Origin: Rusavskia elegans
Taxonomy: Eukaryota > Ascomycota > Lecanoromycetes > Teloschistales > Teloschistaceae
Length of the DNA stretch: 64,000 bases
Assembly (NCBI GenBank): GCA_011316305.1
Contig: SAUG01000122.1
Span: 62,001-126,000, forward strand
Direction: 5' to 3'
Both the position numbers and the translations under genes were made by a program. Positions 12,401-26,191 of this stretch are shown here, piece after piece (the first letter of the stretch is position 1; each line of letters starts with the position of its first letter). A model generated the notes under the pieces. That model saw nothing but the letters and a program-made list of their open reading frames with translations, was not told the origin of the DNA and made no database searches.

Positions 12401-15400
12401 TACTACCTAATCCCTCGTTAAAGTTCTATATAACTACCCTAAACTCCGGGTACTAGATATTTATAATTATTCCTTACTAGATCTAATTATTAATATCTAT
12501 ATATTTATTAGTACTATAAGAAAAAGTACTATATTAGATTCTTCTAAACCCTAGTTATATAAAGAAGCTATAGATTTACTCTATACCGACGAATAGTATA
12601 AGGCTATAGAAAAAGAATTAGTATTATTAGAATTAAATAATATATAGATACTATATACTAAGGTATTACTACCTTCTATAAAATATCTTCTAGAGGGTAA
12701 ATAGGTATATAAAATTAAAAGGAACGCCGATAGTAAAATTACGTACTTTAAAGTTTACTAGGTTATTTATAGCTTTAAATAGGAAGCCGGTATCGATTTT
12801 AATAAAACTTTTACTTTTATTATTAAGCTAATATTATATAAAGCTATTTTCGCTATAGCTGCCGTCTATAGTCTAGAGCTCGATTAAATAGATATTAAAA
12901 CAGCCTTTTTCTATAGTTATATTGATAAGATTATCTATATATAATATCCTACTAGCTTCGGCGACTCTAATATAATATATAAACTTCGGAAAGCCTTTTA
13001 TAGTTTTAAATCGTTATTTCGGGTCTAGTACTACTACTTCGCTAAGTTTTTTACTATTATCGGTTTTAAATCTCTAGAATCCGATTATAATATTTTTTAT
13101 AACAGTATAAGTATTATCGGCGTTTATAATAATAATATCCTTCTATATAGCGCTAGTCGTTAGAACCTTAATAATATTAAGGTATATCTAAATAAATATA
13201 ATTAAATATTAGATCTAGGCTCTATTAACTTCTACTTCGGTATAAAAATAATTAGGAACCGGGAACTCCGTACTATTTAATTAAGCTAAATAATCTATAT
13301 TAAGTAAATTATAAAAGATTATAGCTTTATTATTTATAAAAATAATATTTCTATATCTATAGATTCCGGCCTTTATTTAGAAACCGTCTCTACTAATTAG
13401 GACTATTTCCTACTAATAAAATATAAATATTAGAATACTATCGGCTCTTTAATATATACTATATTTAAAACCTATTCCGATATTACTTTTATTATTTCTA
13501 TTATTAGCCGGTATTTATCTAATCCTATAAGCTACTACTAGAATACTATTACTAAAATCTATAAATATCTATATAAAATAGCTTACTTTACTTTTATTTA
13601 TAAAGGTAATTTATAGAAGTTTCAGGAATATACCGATACCGTTTAGATAGGTAACTATAAAATCTATTACTCTATTTCTAGATATATCTTCGATATTAGA
13701 TCCGGCGCTATTAGCTGGTTATCTAAACGGTAAGCTACTATAGCTATATTAATAACCGAAGTAAAATTAAATAGAAAGACTAGAATTACTAAAAAGGCTA
13801 TTTAGTTAAATTATATCCTAAGTTAGCTATTAATTAATAAGCAGGATCTAAATACTACCCTAGATATAGTAACTCTCTATAGTAATAATTAGGGCGCTAT
13901 TACCTTCGCTAAAAACCTTTAATTCTATAGCTATACTAAATATATTAATATCTATATTAAATTTATATAGGAGAAGGTCGCTAATAAAATTATTAATCTT
14001 TAGTATATTCTAATAGAGTAAATAGTTACTAATAGGCTTACTAAAGCTCTAAATAAAAGTAAATTTAAGGCCTTCTATATAGCGTTTAGGCTTAAAGACC
14101 CGAAAATATTCTAAACTTTAAGTAATAATAGCGATAATCTATCTAAATTATAAGAATTCTTTTAATAATAATCTCCCCCGGAATATAATTAACTCCGGGG
14201 TATTAGTAATTACTATATACCTATAAATATTATTTTAAAAAAATATAATATATACTAATAAAGATAGTTAAGCTTTTAAATAACTTTAGGCCCTATAAGC
14301 CTATCTATATAGTACCTGTATTATTTTTAAATCGCTATATCCTTTATATACTTTCCGATAGTATATTCGATTAAAATCCGTATATAGTTATTTATACCCG
14401 GATTTATTCTTCTATTTTAGTAATAAAACGCTAAAAGTATACCTTTAATCTAAACCCTACTAAATTCTATATTAAATTTAATATATTAACTAGTTTTAAT
14501 ACTAGTTCAGATATTTCTAGCTATCTAGTAGTTATTTAGACTCTATATAAAGCTTTTCGAAACTAGCGCAGGTATACTATAATTAGCGCCCTAGCTACTA
14601 GCCGCCCGCTATATATTTTCGCCTACTATTTACTACTACTATATTTTCGAGTATATTTTTATTAATCCTATACTATCTAATATATAAGTTATACTATTCG
14701 ATTTCTTATATCCTATACTTCTATCTAATACTATTTATAGCTATTATAGATTTAAATAGTCCTCGAAAATTTAATTTTACTATCTATATCTCTAGAGAAT
14801 TCGATCTATATATATATATCGAAGTTTTTAATAAGCTACTTAATAACTTTCGAACTTATATCGCCTTTATAAACTATAATAATAATCTACCCTATTTCTA
14901 TCCTTAAATACTATCCTACCTAAGCCTCGAATCTAAATACTATTAAGTAAAAGATAATATCGATAGCTTTTAGAATCGCGATATCTTTAGCCGTCTATAG
15001 CTAGATAGCGATAATATATAAATATATATCGGGGTCTTTACTATCTAGTAATACCGCTAAATTAATTATAGGAATCTATAGGAACTCTAAAAATAGTATT
15101 ATTAAAACGCTATAATTATTAATAATCCGAAAACTTATATTAATCCTTAAAACTATAGTAAATATCTCTATATCTAGGACTATCTAGGCGATATAACCTT
15201 CGATATATTAATAAAAACTTATAATATTCTAATAAGCGCTTAATATACGCTCCTTAAATAAGTTAAAAAGAAATATAATATTTATACTCTATAGTACTTT
15301 AGCAGCGATAATAACGACCGCTAGTACCTATAACTTACTACTAGATAGGTACTTTCGATTGCCGAAGCCCTAAACGCGCTTTTTAAATCAGGCGATATCT

Positions 15401-15743
15401 GTTTTAAATACTTTAAATAGATTTATATTATAAACTAGTATCTATACTAGTACTCTACTAAATATACTACTACTATAGGGGGTTTAGAGTTTAGAATACT
15501 ATAGAAATTCTATTCTTTTTTATCTAGACTTCGATTTTTATATTTTATATACGCAGATCTATTATAGGAACCTTATTCTTTTATCTTATCTTCCTCGTAA
15601 TATATATCCGCTATAGGAGCTCTTTAAACCTTATCCTCGCGTTATATATAAACTCTTTTTCCTATAGATTTTTTAGCGAGTATATAGTAAGCCTATTTAA
15701 TTTTTACTTTCGGTATATATATAGTATATTATTCGTATAGAAG
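9405..15743 (+). pseudogene. Degenerate copia gag-pol, array copy 1
   Basis: Reading through the stops reveals, in the correct copia order: a gag CCHC zinc knuckle with Cys and His turned to Tyr (about 10385-10435, spacing X2-X4-X4 preserved); a protease and GAG-pre-integrase segment near 10700-10950; integrase-like sequence; a reverse transcriptase with the (M/I)DIKTAF block at 12861-12965; the GSLIYTIFKTYSDITF block near 13447; and an RNase H segment with YTDT and SWLSKR at 13621-13770. About 1.5 kb of noncoding 3' region follows. Integrase before RT identifies Ty1/copia rather than gypsy. Confidence 0.85.
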
Positions 15744-15919
15744 TATTAAAAGTATATATTACGTATAATAGCTATACTAAAGCGCCAAGGGCGCTAGTAC
15801 CGATCAGGCCTAGTGGCTTACGGCGCTAAGGTCCTGCCATCTCCTTTTTATATATTTAGTTCAGGCGAAAGCCTACTTTAGTAAATCAAGCTTGATGTTC
15901 CATATATATAATTTCAATA
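15744..15919 (+). repeat. LTR 3 of the copia array, shared by two copies
   Basis: A 176-bp LTR that ends copy 1 and begins copy 2 of the array. The sequence right after it (15920 on) matches the gag side of copy 1 at 9405, so the 0.9-kb leader and the primer-binding site are missing here. Confidence 0.85.
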
Positions 15920-18900
15920 CCTATAATTTCTATTTTTCTATCGAAAACTATAGGCTTCTATATAACTAATAATAAATTAACTTTATTATCTAGAATCATC
16001 TATACCTAGATTCTAATTATTATCTATCGATATTATTTTCTATTATATTTAAAAACGACCCGGGTCTTTTTATAGTTTTTAGTTCCCTTCCGATACTTCT
16101 AAGCCTAAATAATTTATTTAACTTTAAAATTATTATACCTCCTAGGTATTTACTTCTAGGTTTTTTTTTAAACTTTTACTTCTATAACGCTATTTCTTAT
16201 AGTATTCTATAGTCTAGTACTAAATTTAGCGATATATTTACCTCTATAATATTAATTATAGATAATATTAAACTAAAAATTTCTAGCTACCCTATTAATA
16301 TAGTCCTAAAACTTAAAATCTATTCGGATTATAAAAATTAAAAGAAAGCTATTATAGTTTACTTTATTTTTAATAACCTCCGAGCTACTATTAAAGGTCT
16401 TTTATTCCCGGCTTTTTCCGACTATAAAGAAAAATAGATAGAATATATCTATATAGTAATTAAAACGATTTATAGTATTAATAATAAAAACCTTATTAAA
16501 GATATTATAATAGATACTAAAAAGATTCTAGGTAATTTTTAGATATAATATAAAGTCTATAGTACCGGTAAATTTATAGAATTCGATATTTAACTAGATA
16601 CCCTCTATTATAATAGTTTTTTTAAAAGTATAAAAATTTATATAACTAAATTTTATAAATTTACTAATAAAATTTTAGCTATAGATATTATTATTTTAAA
16701 AAGCCTTTTTATTTAAAAATTCTTTTAGAGCTTTAAAGCCGCTTTTAGCTATTTCTAGACCTCTTTTATCTAAAGTAATATTATTATTAGTAATAAAAAT
16801 AAATAAAAATAGAAAGTAATTATTCTATACGAAACTATTAGTACTACTATTAGTAAAGAGTATTACTAATATAGTAATAGTAAGTCTACTATTATTAGAA
16901 CTAAGACCTTCTTATCTATAAATAACCTAAATAAATAAATTATTAAAGTCGACTATTATTCCCACTATAACCGAAATAGTTATATAAAGAATATCTACTA
17001 TAGTCTATATCCTAAATTAAAAAAGGTTTAGATAGTAGAAAAATAAAAAAACGGCGGTAGTAAACGCTAAAAGAATAATAATAATAAAAATAAAAGTAGT
17101 AAAGAAAAAAATAGTAAAGATAGTAAAAATAGTAAAGACGATAAATATAAAGATAATAAATCTAAAGATAATAAATCTAAAAATAAATCTACTAAATTTA
17201 AAAAGTTACTAAATTTTATTATAGTAGTACCGGCTTCTACTAACTTTAGTTTTATAATTCTCGCTTCTATAACCTTATCGGCTTTATTAAATAAATTAGA
17301 TTTTCTAAATAGTTAGATATTCGATAATATCTATAATTATTATACTACCTTTTAATAGTACTTCTTTATTAAATCTAGTATAAAATCTATCTAAAACGAA
17401 TCTATAACCGGTATCGGTTATACTATTAGTTCCCGATTAATTACTAAAAGTACTATTATATTTAACTATCTTATAAATAGTAGATACCGCTCTATAAAAT
17501 TCTATAATATCCTTTATATCCCCGGATCTGGTATTAATTTTCTATTAATATTATAAATTTAGAAAATAGATATTAAAGTAATTATTAATAATAATAGCTT
17601 TAGCTTTAGTTTTAGTATTCCGGATTTAATATTAACTATCTATATATATAAAGGTCTATTTCTATTAAATATTAATATTATATAGTATAGTTCTACTAAA
17701 TCTTCTTCTATTATTTCTTTTTTTCTATTTTCGTTTTTATTTTTATTAATACTCGATATAGCTTTAAAGGCCTTTATTAAGATATTAGTAGAGGTAGAAA
17801 GTATCTAGTACGTCCGGCTTAAATATTTAGATAACTAAAATTTATATAAACTAGCGAATATATCTATAGGAATCGATTTATTTAAAATTCCTAAATCTAA
17901 ATCTGTTTTCTATAAAGTTTATATTCTAGGTAAGTAATATAAATAGCTTTATAGGAGCTATATCCGCCCTAATAGCGGTTCTATAGATCTCGTTTATACT
18001 AACTATATAGGATATATTTAAAAAAAAAAGTTCTAATAGTATATAATAGAAGTTAATATATTTTTACCTTCCTAGATAATAATATCGAGAAGTACGGTAT
18101 CTATATAACTAAAATAAAAGATAATCTAAGAATTTTCGAATATTAGAACTACTTCTACGCCTATAATAAAAAAGATATCTTTATTATTAAATATTTTTAT
18201 AGTAATAACAAATTTAGGAGCTATATTATATCTTAAAGCTTTATTAATATAGATATCTAGTAGAAGCCGACTATATTTAATAATCTATAATAAAATAGTA
18301 TTTCTAAACGCTTCGGGTAAATATTAATATATAAAGCCTATTCTATATTAGTTTATAATAGCTTTAATAAAAAATATTAGCCGTTATTTATTAAAATTAC
18401 TATTTTTCTATACTTCCGGTTATCTAGTAGTAAATTAAATATAATTTTATATAAAAAAAATATAATAAACCTTTAGATTTAAGCCGATTCTATATTCTAG
18501 ATTCTATAATATATCTAATATATAGTAAAAAAATTCGGAAATTCTATATTTAAAGCTATAAATATATTTTAGTCGGTTATTTTAACGATACTATCTATAA
18601 GTTATTAAATTTTTAAAATAAAATTATCCGCGCCTCTTCTATAGTATTTAAAAAAATAGATTAAAATCTAGATTTATTAGATCTATAGGAGTTAAAAGAA
18701 TCTAAAAATAAATAATAACTTTTATAGAAATAGTAGCGTACTAATAGGGGATCTAATTATAGAAAATTATAATTATAATCTAGTAACCTTCTATTAATAT
18801 CTAAACTAATAGTATCCTTTTATTAAATTCTAATATTTTATTAAATTTCGTTTATCTATAGTTAAAGTTTATTATCGGCTAATTTATCTAATAGTCTTCA

Positions 18901-21900
18901 TATTATTAAAATTAATAATTCGGATTCGGATTTCGATTCCGATATATTATTATTCTATTTTTAAACTATTATATTTTGCCTATAAACCGATTATATTATC
19001 TAATTCTTTATAAAAGTTTTATATAATTACTTCGAATTCCGGATACTAGATAATTATAATCGCTTTTTACTAGACCTAATTATAAACGTCTATATATTTA
19101 TTAATATAAAAAAAAATATAGTAGTAGATCCTTCCGAATTCTAGTTATATAAAGAGGCTATAGAATTATCCTATACCGACGAATAATATAAAGCTATAAA
19201 AGAAGAACTAGTATTATTAGAACTAAATAATATTTAAATACTATATATTAAGATATTAATATCTTCTATAAAATATTTTCTAGAGGATAAATAGATATAT
19301 AAAATTAAAAGAGACGCTAATAGTAAAATTACGCGCTTTAAAGCTCGCTAGATTATCTATAGTTTTAAATAGGAAGCCGGTATCGATTTTAATAAAACTT
19401 TTACTTCTATAATAAAGCTAATATTATATAAAGCTATTTTTATTATAGCTACTATCTATAGCCTAGAGCTTAATTAAATAGATATTAAAACCGCCTTCCT
19501 TTACGGTTATATAGATAAAATTATCTATATATAATATTCTACTAGTTTCAATAATTCTAATATAATATATAAGTTCCGGAAGGCCTTTAATAGTTTTAAA
19601 TAGTTACTTTAAATCTAGTACTGCTATTTTACTCAATTTTTTACTACTATTAGCTTTAAACTTTTAGAATCCGATTATAGTATTTTTTATAATAGTATAA
19701 TATAATCGGCGTTTATATTAATAATATCCTTTAAATAGCGCTAGTTATAAGGATTTTAATAATATTAAAATATATTTAAACGAATATTTTTTAATATTAG
19801 ATTTAGGCTCTATTAATTTCTACCTTGGTATAAAAATTATTAGAAACCGGGAACTCTATACTATTTAGTTAAATTAAACTATCTATATTAAATAGATTCT
19901 AAAAGATTATAGTTTTATTAATTATAAAAATAATATTTCTATTTCTATAAATTCCGGCCTTTATTTAAAAACTATCTCTACCGACTAGAACTATTTTCTA
20001 CTAATAAAATATAAGTATTAAAGCGCTATCGGTTCTTTAATATATACTATATTTAGAACCTGTTCTAATATTACTTTTACTATTTCTATTATTAGTCGAT
20101 ATTTATTTAACTCTATAAACTACTACTAGAACGCTATTATTAGGATTTTTAAATATCTATATAAAACGGCTTACTTTATTTTTATTTATAGAAGTAACCT
20201 ATATAAGTTTCAGGGATATACCGATATTAATTAAATAAATAACTATAAAACCTATCGTTCTATTTTTAAATATTTTTTTAATATTAGATCCGGCGTTATT
20301 AGTTAGTTATCTAAACGGTAAACTACTATAGTTATATTAACTACCGAAGTAGAATTAGATAGCGAAACTAGAGCTATTAAAGAGGCTATTTAGTTAAATT
20401 ATATTCTAAGTTAGTTATTAATTAAAAAATAGAATCTAAATACTATTCTAAATATAGTAACTTTCTATAGTAATAACTAAAACGCTATTATCTTTATTAA
20501 AAACCTATAGTTCTATAGTTATATTAAATATATTAATATCTATATTAAGTTTCTATAAAAGAAAGTTATAAATAAAACTATTAACTTTTAATATATTCTA
20601 ATAGAATAAATTATAGCTATTAGGTTCACTAAAGCTCTAAATAAAAGTAAATTTAAAGCTTTCTATATAGTATTTACGTTTAAAGATTTAAAAACGTTCT
20701 AAACTTTAAATAATAATAGCGATAATCTATCTAAATTATAAAGATTCTTTCTAATAATTATTTCCTCTAGAATATAATTAATTCCGGGGTACTAGTAATT
20801 ATTATATACCTATAAATATTATTTTCGGAGAATATAATATATATTATAGAAAGTAGTTAAGCCTTTAAATAATTCTAGGCTCTATAGGCCTACCTATATA
20901 ATATCTATATCGTTTTTAAATTACTATATCTTTTATATACTCTCTAATAGTATATACGATCGAAATCTATATATAGTTCATCAACATTTTCCAAAACCGG
21001 CTTAAAGCCGGTCTCAGCTATTTTAGCCGTCTCAGCCGGTTCTCAGCCGGTATAGCTGAAAGCGGCTTATAAGCGGCTTATTAGCCGGTCTCGGGTATAC
21101 CCGAAGCTGCGTAGCTGCGCGGCTAAGACGGCTAAGACGGCTAAGCGGCTAAGATAGCTAAGACCGGCTAAAAAGATTTAGAGATTCGATTTTAAATTCG
21201 TTTAAGTCCTTCTTAGTTTATATATACCTCTAGGCTAGCTTCGTCTAGATCGAAAATATTAGATTTCCTTACTAGAATCTAACCAGATTAGGTCTAGCGT
21301 AGTTTATTAAATAGATATTCGACTTCCGTTATTCCCGCTTTTAGCGGCGGCCGCTAAACTTTATTTTCGAGTTAGGTTATATAGGTTTATTTTTAGCTTA
21401 TATATAGATCCTATTTTAGGCTGCTTACTAAGCAGATATTCGTACTATAGATACTATTAGAGCTCCAATCTATCGAAAATCTATTTTTTGGATTTTTGGA
21501 TTATTTGGATTGAAATGGCTGTCAGTCGGTCTAATCTGAAAATCCATTTTAGGATTCGCTGATGTTATCTATACCCGGATTTATCCTTCTATTTTAGTAA
21601 TAAAATACTAAAAGGATACTTTTAGTTTATATTCTGCTAAATTCTATATTAGATTTAATATATTAACTAGTTTTAATTTCGGTAAAATATATTTTAACTT
21701 TCTAGTAGACTATTCGGATTTTATATACAGCTTTTCGGAACTAGTATACGGGTATAGACTAGTTAGCGCTCTAGCCGCTAGCTATCTGCTATTTATTTTC
21801 GTCCGCTATCTATTACTACTATATTTTCGAATATATTTTTACCAATCTTATACTATTTAATATATAAATTATACTATTTAATTTTCTATATTCTATATTT

Positions 21901-22872
21901 CTATTCGATACTATTTATAGCTGTTATAGATTTAGGTAGCTTTCGAAGATTTAACTTTACTTTTTATATATCTAGAAAGCTCGACCTATATATATATATA
22001 TCGAAATATTTAATAAACTATTTAATAACTTTCGAATTAATATTATTTATATAAACTATAATAATAATCTATTTTATTTCTACCTTCGAGTACTATTTTA
22101 TCTAAACCTCGAATCTAAATACTATTAGGTATAAAATAATATCGATAGTTTTTAGAATCGTAATATTTTAAGCCGCCTATAGCTAGATAGTAATAATATA
22201 TAAATATATATTAAGGTTTTTACTAGCTAGCTATACCGCTAAATTAATTATTGAATTCTATAGAAACTCTAGGAATAGTACTATTAGAACGTTATAATTA
22301 TTAATAATCTAAAAACTTATATTAATTTTCGAGACTATAGTAAATACCTCTATATTTTAGACTATATAGGCGATATAATCCTTAATTTATCTATAAAAGT
22401 TTTTAATATTCTAATAGATATTTAGTATAAACTTTTTTAATAAATTAAAAAAAAATATAATATCTATATCCTTTAGTACTTAGGCGATATTAATAATAAC
22501 CGATAATACCTATAATTTACTACTAGATAGGTACTTTCGATTACCAAAGTTCTAGATACGCCTTTTTAATCGGGCGATATTTATTTTAAATACTTTAAAT
22601 AAATCTATATTATAAACTAGTACCTATATTAGTATTCTACTAAGTATACTATTACTTTCGAAGGTTTAAAATACTATAGAAGCTATAGAAGCTCTATTTT
22701 CTTTTGTTTTATTTTCCTCGTAAATATCTCTACTATAGAAGTTCTTTAAACTTTATCTGCCTCGCCGTTATTATATATAAATTCTTTTTCCTATAGGTTT
22801 TTTAGCGAATATATAATAAATCTGTTTAATTTTTATTTTCGATATATATATAATATATTAAATATATAAAAG
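15920..22872 (+). pseudogene. Degenerate copia gag-pol, leaderless array copy 2
   Basis: Second coding copy in the array. The mutated zinc knuckle lies near 16951-17010, the reverse-transcriptase block with IDIKTAFLYGYID at 19447-19545, and the RNase H segment near 20210-20340. All frames are broken. It starts immediately after LTR 3 with no leader, and its 3' region is interrupted by the foreign insertion at 20979-21564. Without leader and primer-binding site it could not have replicated in this form, which points to a recombination product rather than a fresh integration. Confidence 0.82.
20979..21564. mobile_element. 586-bp palindrome-rich insertion in copia 3' region
   Basis: Copy 1 of the array reads continuously through the equivalent position (near 14380), so this stretch is inserted. 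Its ends are CATCAACA and, at the far end, CGCTGATG, giving a short CATCA inverted terminus; TT flanks both sides. The left half is GC-rich and full of short inverted and direct repeats: a CCGGCTT/AAGCCGG palindrome near 20996-21012 and repeated GGCTAAGA(C) units near 21120-21175. No ORF is present. It looks like a small non-autonomous element; its family is unknown to me. Confidence 0.65.
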
Positions 22873-23034
22873 TATTAGAAATACGTATTACGTAAAACAG
22901 CTATATTAAAGTACTATAGGCGCTAGTACCGATCAGGTCTAGTAGTTTCCGGCGCTAAGGCTCCACTATTTCCTTTTTATATACTTAGTCCAGGCGAAAA
23001 TCCACTTTAGTAAATCAAGTTTGATATTCTATTA
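22873..23034 (+). repeat. LTR 4 of the copia array, 3' end truncated
   Basis: Begins TATTAGAAATACG and follows the family LTR up to GATATTCTA. The last 20 or so bases (ATATATAATTTCAATA in the sister LTR) are missing, and sequence of the host element resumes around 23035. The right edge of the array therefore suffered a small deletion. Confidence 0.75.
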
Positions 23035-25956
23035 TTTATCTAGAATATTAATTTTATAGAAATCGAATTTAGATTTAGAAACTTTAAACAGATCGATTTC
23101 TATAGATATATTCGCTAGTTTATATAAATTCTAATTACCTAAATATCTAAGCCGGGCGTACTAGATACTTTCTACTTCTATTAATATTTTAGTAAAGATC
23201 TTTAAAACTATATTAGATATTAATAAAAATAAAAATAAAGATAGAAAAGAAAAAAAAAATAGAAATTTTTTTTATAAAGACGTATTATATAGTATTAATA
23301 TTTAATAGGAATAGACTTTTATATATATAAATAATTAATATTATATCCAGAATATTTAAATTAAAGTTAAAACTATAGTCTTTAATAATTATATTATTAT
23401 CTATTTACTAAATTTATAATATTAATAGAAAATTAGTACCGGATCCGGGGATATAAAAAATATTATAAAATTTTATAGGACGGTATCTACTATTAATAAA
23501 GTAGCTAAATATAATAGTACTTTTAGTAATTAGTTAGAGGCTAATAATACTACTAATATCGATTATAGATTCGTTCTAAATAGATTTTATACTAGATTTA
23601 ATAAAAAAGTACCGTTAGAAAGTAATATAATAGTTATAGATATAGTCGAATATCTAACTATTTATAAAATTTAGTTTATTTAATAAAGCCGATAAAGCTA
23701 TAGGAATAAGAATTATAAAATTAAAGTTAGAAAAAATAGATACTATTATAATAAAATTCAGTAATTTTTTAGATTTAATAGATTTATTTTTAGATTTATT
23801 ATCTTTAGATTTATCGTTTTTACTATCTTTACTGTCCTTTCCTTTACCGCCTTTACTTTTATTACTATTACCCTTTTAGCGTTTATTACCGCTATTTTCC
23901 TACTTTTTTACTATCTAAACCTTTTTTAATTTAGAATATAGGCTATAGTAGATATCTTTTAAATAGTTATTTTAGTTATAGTAGGAATAGTAGTTAATTT
24001 TAATAATTCGCTTATTCGGATTATTTATAGATAGGAAGGCTTTAGTTCTAGTAATAGTAGATTCGTTATTACTATATTAATAATATTCTTTACGAATAAT
24101 AGTACTAATAGTTTTATTTAAAATAACTATTTTCTATTTTTATTTATCTTTATTATTAATAATACCGTTATTTTAGGTAAATAAAATCTAGAAATAGCTA
24201 AAGCGGCTCTAAAGTTCTAAAGGAATTTTAAAATAAAATAGTTTTCTAAAATAATAATACCTTTAGCTAAAATTTTATTAATAAACTTATATAATTTAGC
24301 TATATAAGCTTCTATACTTTTAAAAAACCTATTATAATAGAGGATATCTAGCTAGATAACGAATTCTATAAATTTACCGGTACTATAGATTTTATATTAT
24401 ATCTAGAATTTATCTAATATCTTTTTAGTATTTAATATAATATTTTTAATATAGTTTTTAATATTAATACTATAGGTTATTTCAATTACTATATAGATAT
24501 ATTCTATCCGTTCTTCCTTATAGTTAAAAGAAACTAGAAATAAAAAACCTTTAGTAGTAGTTTAGAAGTTATTAAAAACTAGGTAGGCTATAATAGCTTC
24601 CTCCTAATTTTTATAATCTAAATAGATTTCGAGCTTCGAGATTATATTAATAGAATAACTAGAATCCCCTAGTTTAGTATTATCTATAGTTAATATTATA
24701 GAAATAAGTATTTTACTAAATTTAGTACTAGACTATAGAGTACTATAAAGAATATTATTATAAAGAAAAAAATCTAAAAAAAGGCCTAGAAATAAATACT
24801 TAGAAAACGTAATAATTTCGAAACCGAATAAATTACTCGGGTTTAGAAATATCGGAAAGGAACTAAAAGTTATAAAAAGGTCTAGATCGTTTTTAAATAT
24901 AATAGAAAATAACTTCGATAGATAATAATTAGAATCTAGATATAGACGGTTCTAGATAGTAAAATCGATTTACTATTAATTATATAGGAACCTATAGTTT
25001 TTAATAGAAAATTAGAAATTATAGACGGTTTATTTTACCTAAAAGTTATTAGATAATATCTAAAAAAAATATTATTTAAAACTTTTAAAATTATAAAGAT
25101 TAGTATAAAGCTTTAATAATAGTAATTTTGAAATAGATATAGGATTTAAAATAGGTTAAATAAAACTTCGAAAATTAAAACGATATAATAATAATTTTTA
25201 GTAATAAATAGAAAGTTTTAAATTTTTATACTATTTAGGACTAGATAATATAGCTAGTAAAGCTAAAAGCTAAATTCGATAGTTCTAGTTCTAGAGATAA
25301 GATAATTAGTTTAAAAATAATAAAGGCTCGTTTAAATTATTAGGAGGTTAGAAAAAATATAATAGCTAGAAATATAGTCTACTAGCCCTTTATTTTATAG
25401 GGATTCTAGTCTATATTAAATTAGCTAGGTAGGTATATCTCGTATTTATTTATAATAGCTAGTATAAATTTAGCTATTTAGATTACTAATTAAATATATA
25501 CCGATAACTAGTATTAACTAGATAGCAGGATATAAAACTAATAATTATAAAAATCTAATTTTAAAAATCTAACTACTATATCTAGGACAATATTTATATA
25601 ATAATAATATATATATATAGTAAATTAATAATTTAATAGTTTTATCTAAAAGTAATAAAGTTAGTAGTTTAAATAGCTAGAAAAGGTCGTAAAATTGAAT
25701 TAAAAGAGTCTATTTAGCTATTTATAATTTCGGTAGTTACCGAAATACTTATAGATAATAGTATAACTATAGACTTTGTCGTTCGCTGTATTAGATATTT
25801 TATAGGGTTTAATAATATATATTATATCTATTAAAGGGTAGATAGAAAAAAAAATTAATAAAGATATAAAGGAATTAAATATAAATATATAATATTCGCG
25901 ATTAATAATAATAACTATTATAAACTAATTCGGCTAGAGCTTCCGGATTTAGAACC
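23035..25956 (-). pseudogene. Second part of oldest copia element: pol 5' part, gag, leader
   Basis: Minus-strand continuation of the element broken at 7214. The intact sister copy shows the two flanks adjoining near 30480-30525, with roughly a dozen bases lost here. The gag zinc knuckle is recognisable, inverted, near 23941-23999. The leader occupies about 25020-25956. All frames are closed by stops. Confidence 0.8.
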
Positions 25957-26015
25957 TATTGAAATTATATATATAAAATATTTAATTTAATTTACTAAAA
26001 CAGACTTTCGCCTAG
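25957..26015 (-). repeat. Inner 59 bp of the oldest element's 5' LTR
   Basis: Starts TATTGAAATTATAT and ends TTTCGCCTAG, where another element's LTR begins at 26016. The LTR continues at 33583 after that element. The final CCTAG at 26011-26015 is repeated at 33578-33582. Confidence 0.85.
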
Positions 26016-26191
26016 TGTTGAAATCATATATGTAGAACATCAAGCTTGATTCACTAAGGTAGGCTTTCGCCTGGACTAAGTATATAAGAAGGAGGTAGTA
26101 GGGCCTTAGCGCCGAGAGCTACTAGGCCTGATCGGTACTAGCGCCCTTAGTATCTTAGTATAGCTATTATACGTAATATATATTTCTAATA
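26016..26191 (-). repeat. 3' LTR of the nested copia element
   Basis: Starts TGTTGAAATCATATATG, the least decayed LTR terminus in the window, and ends TTTCTAATA. It is 176 bp. Confidence 0.9.
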
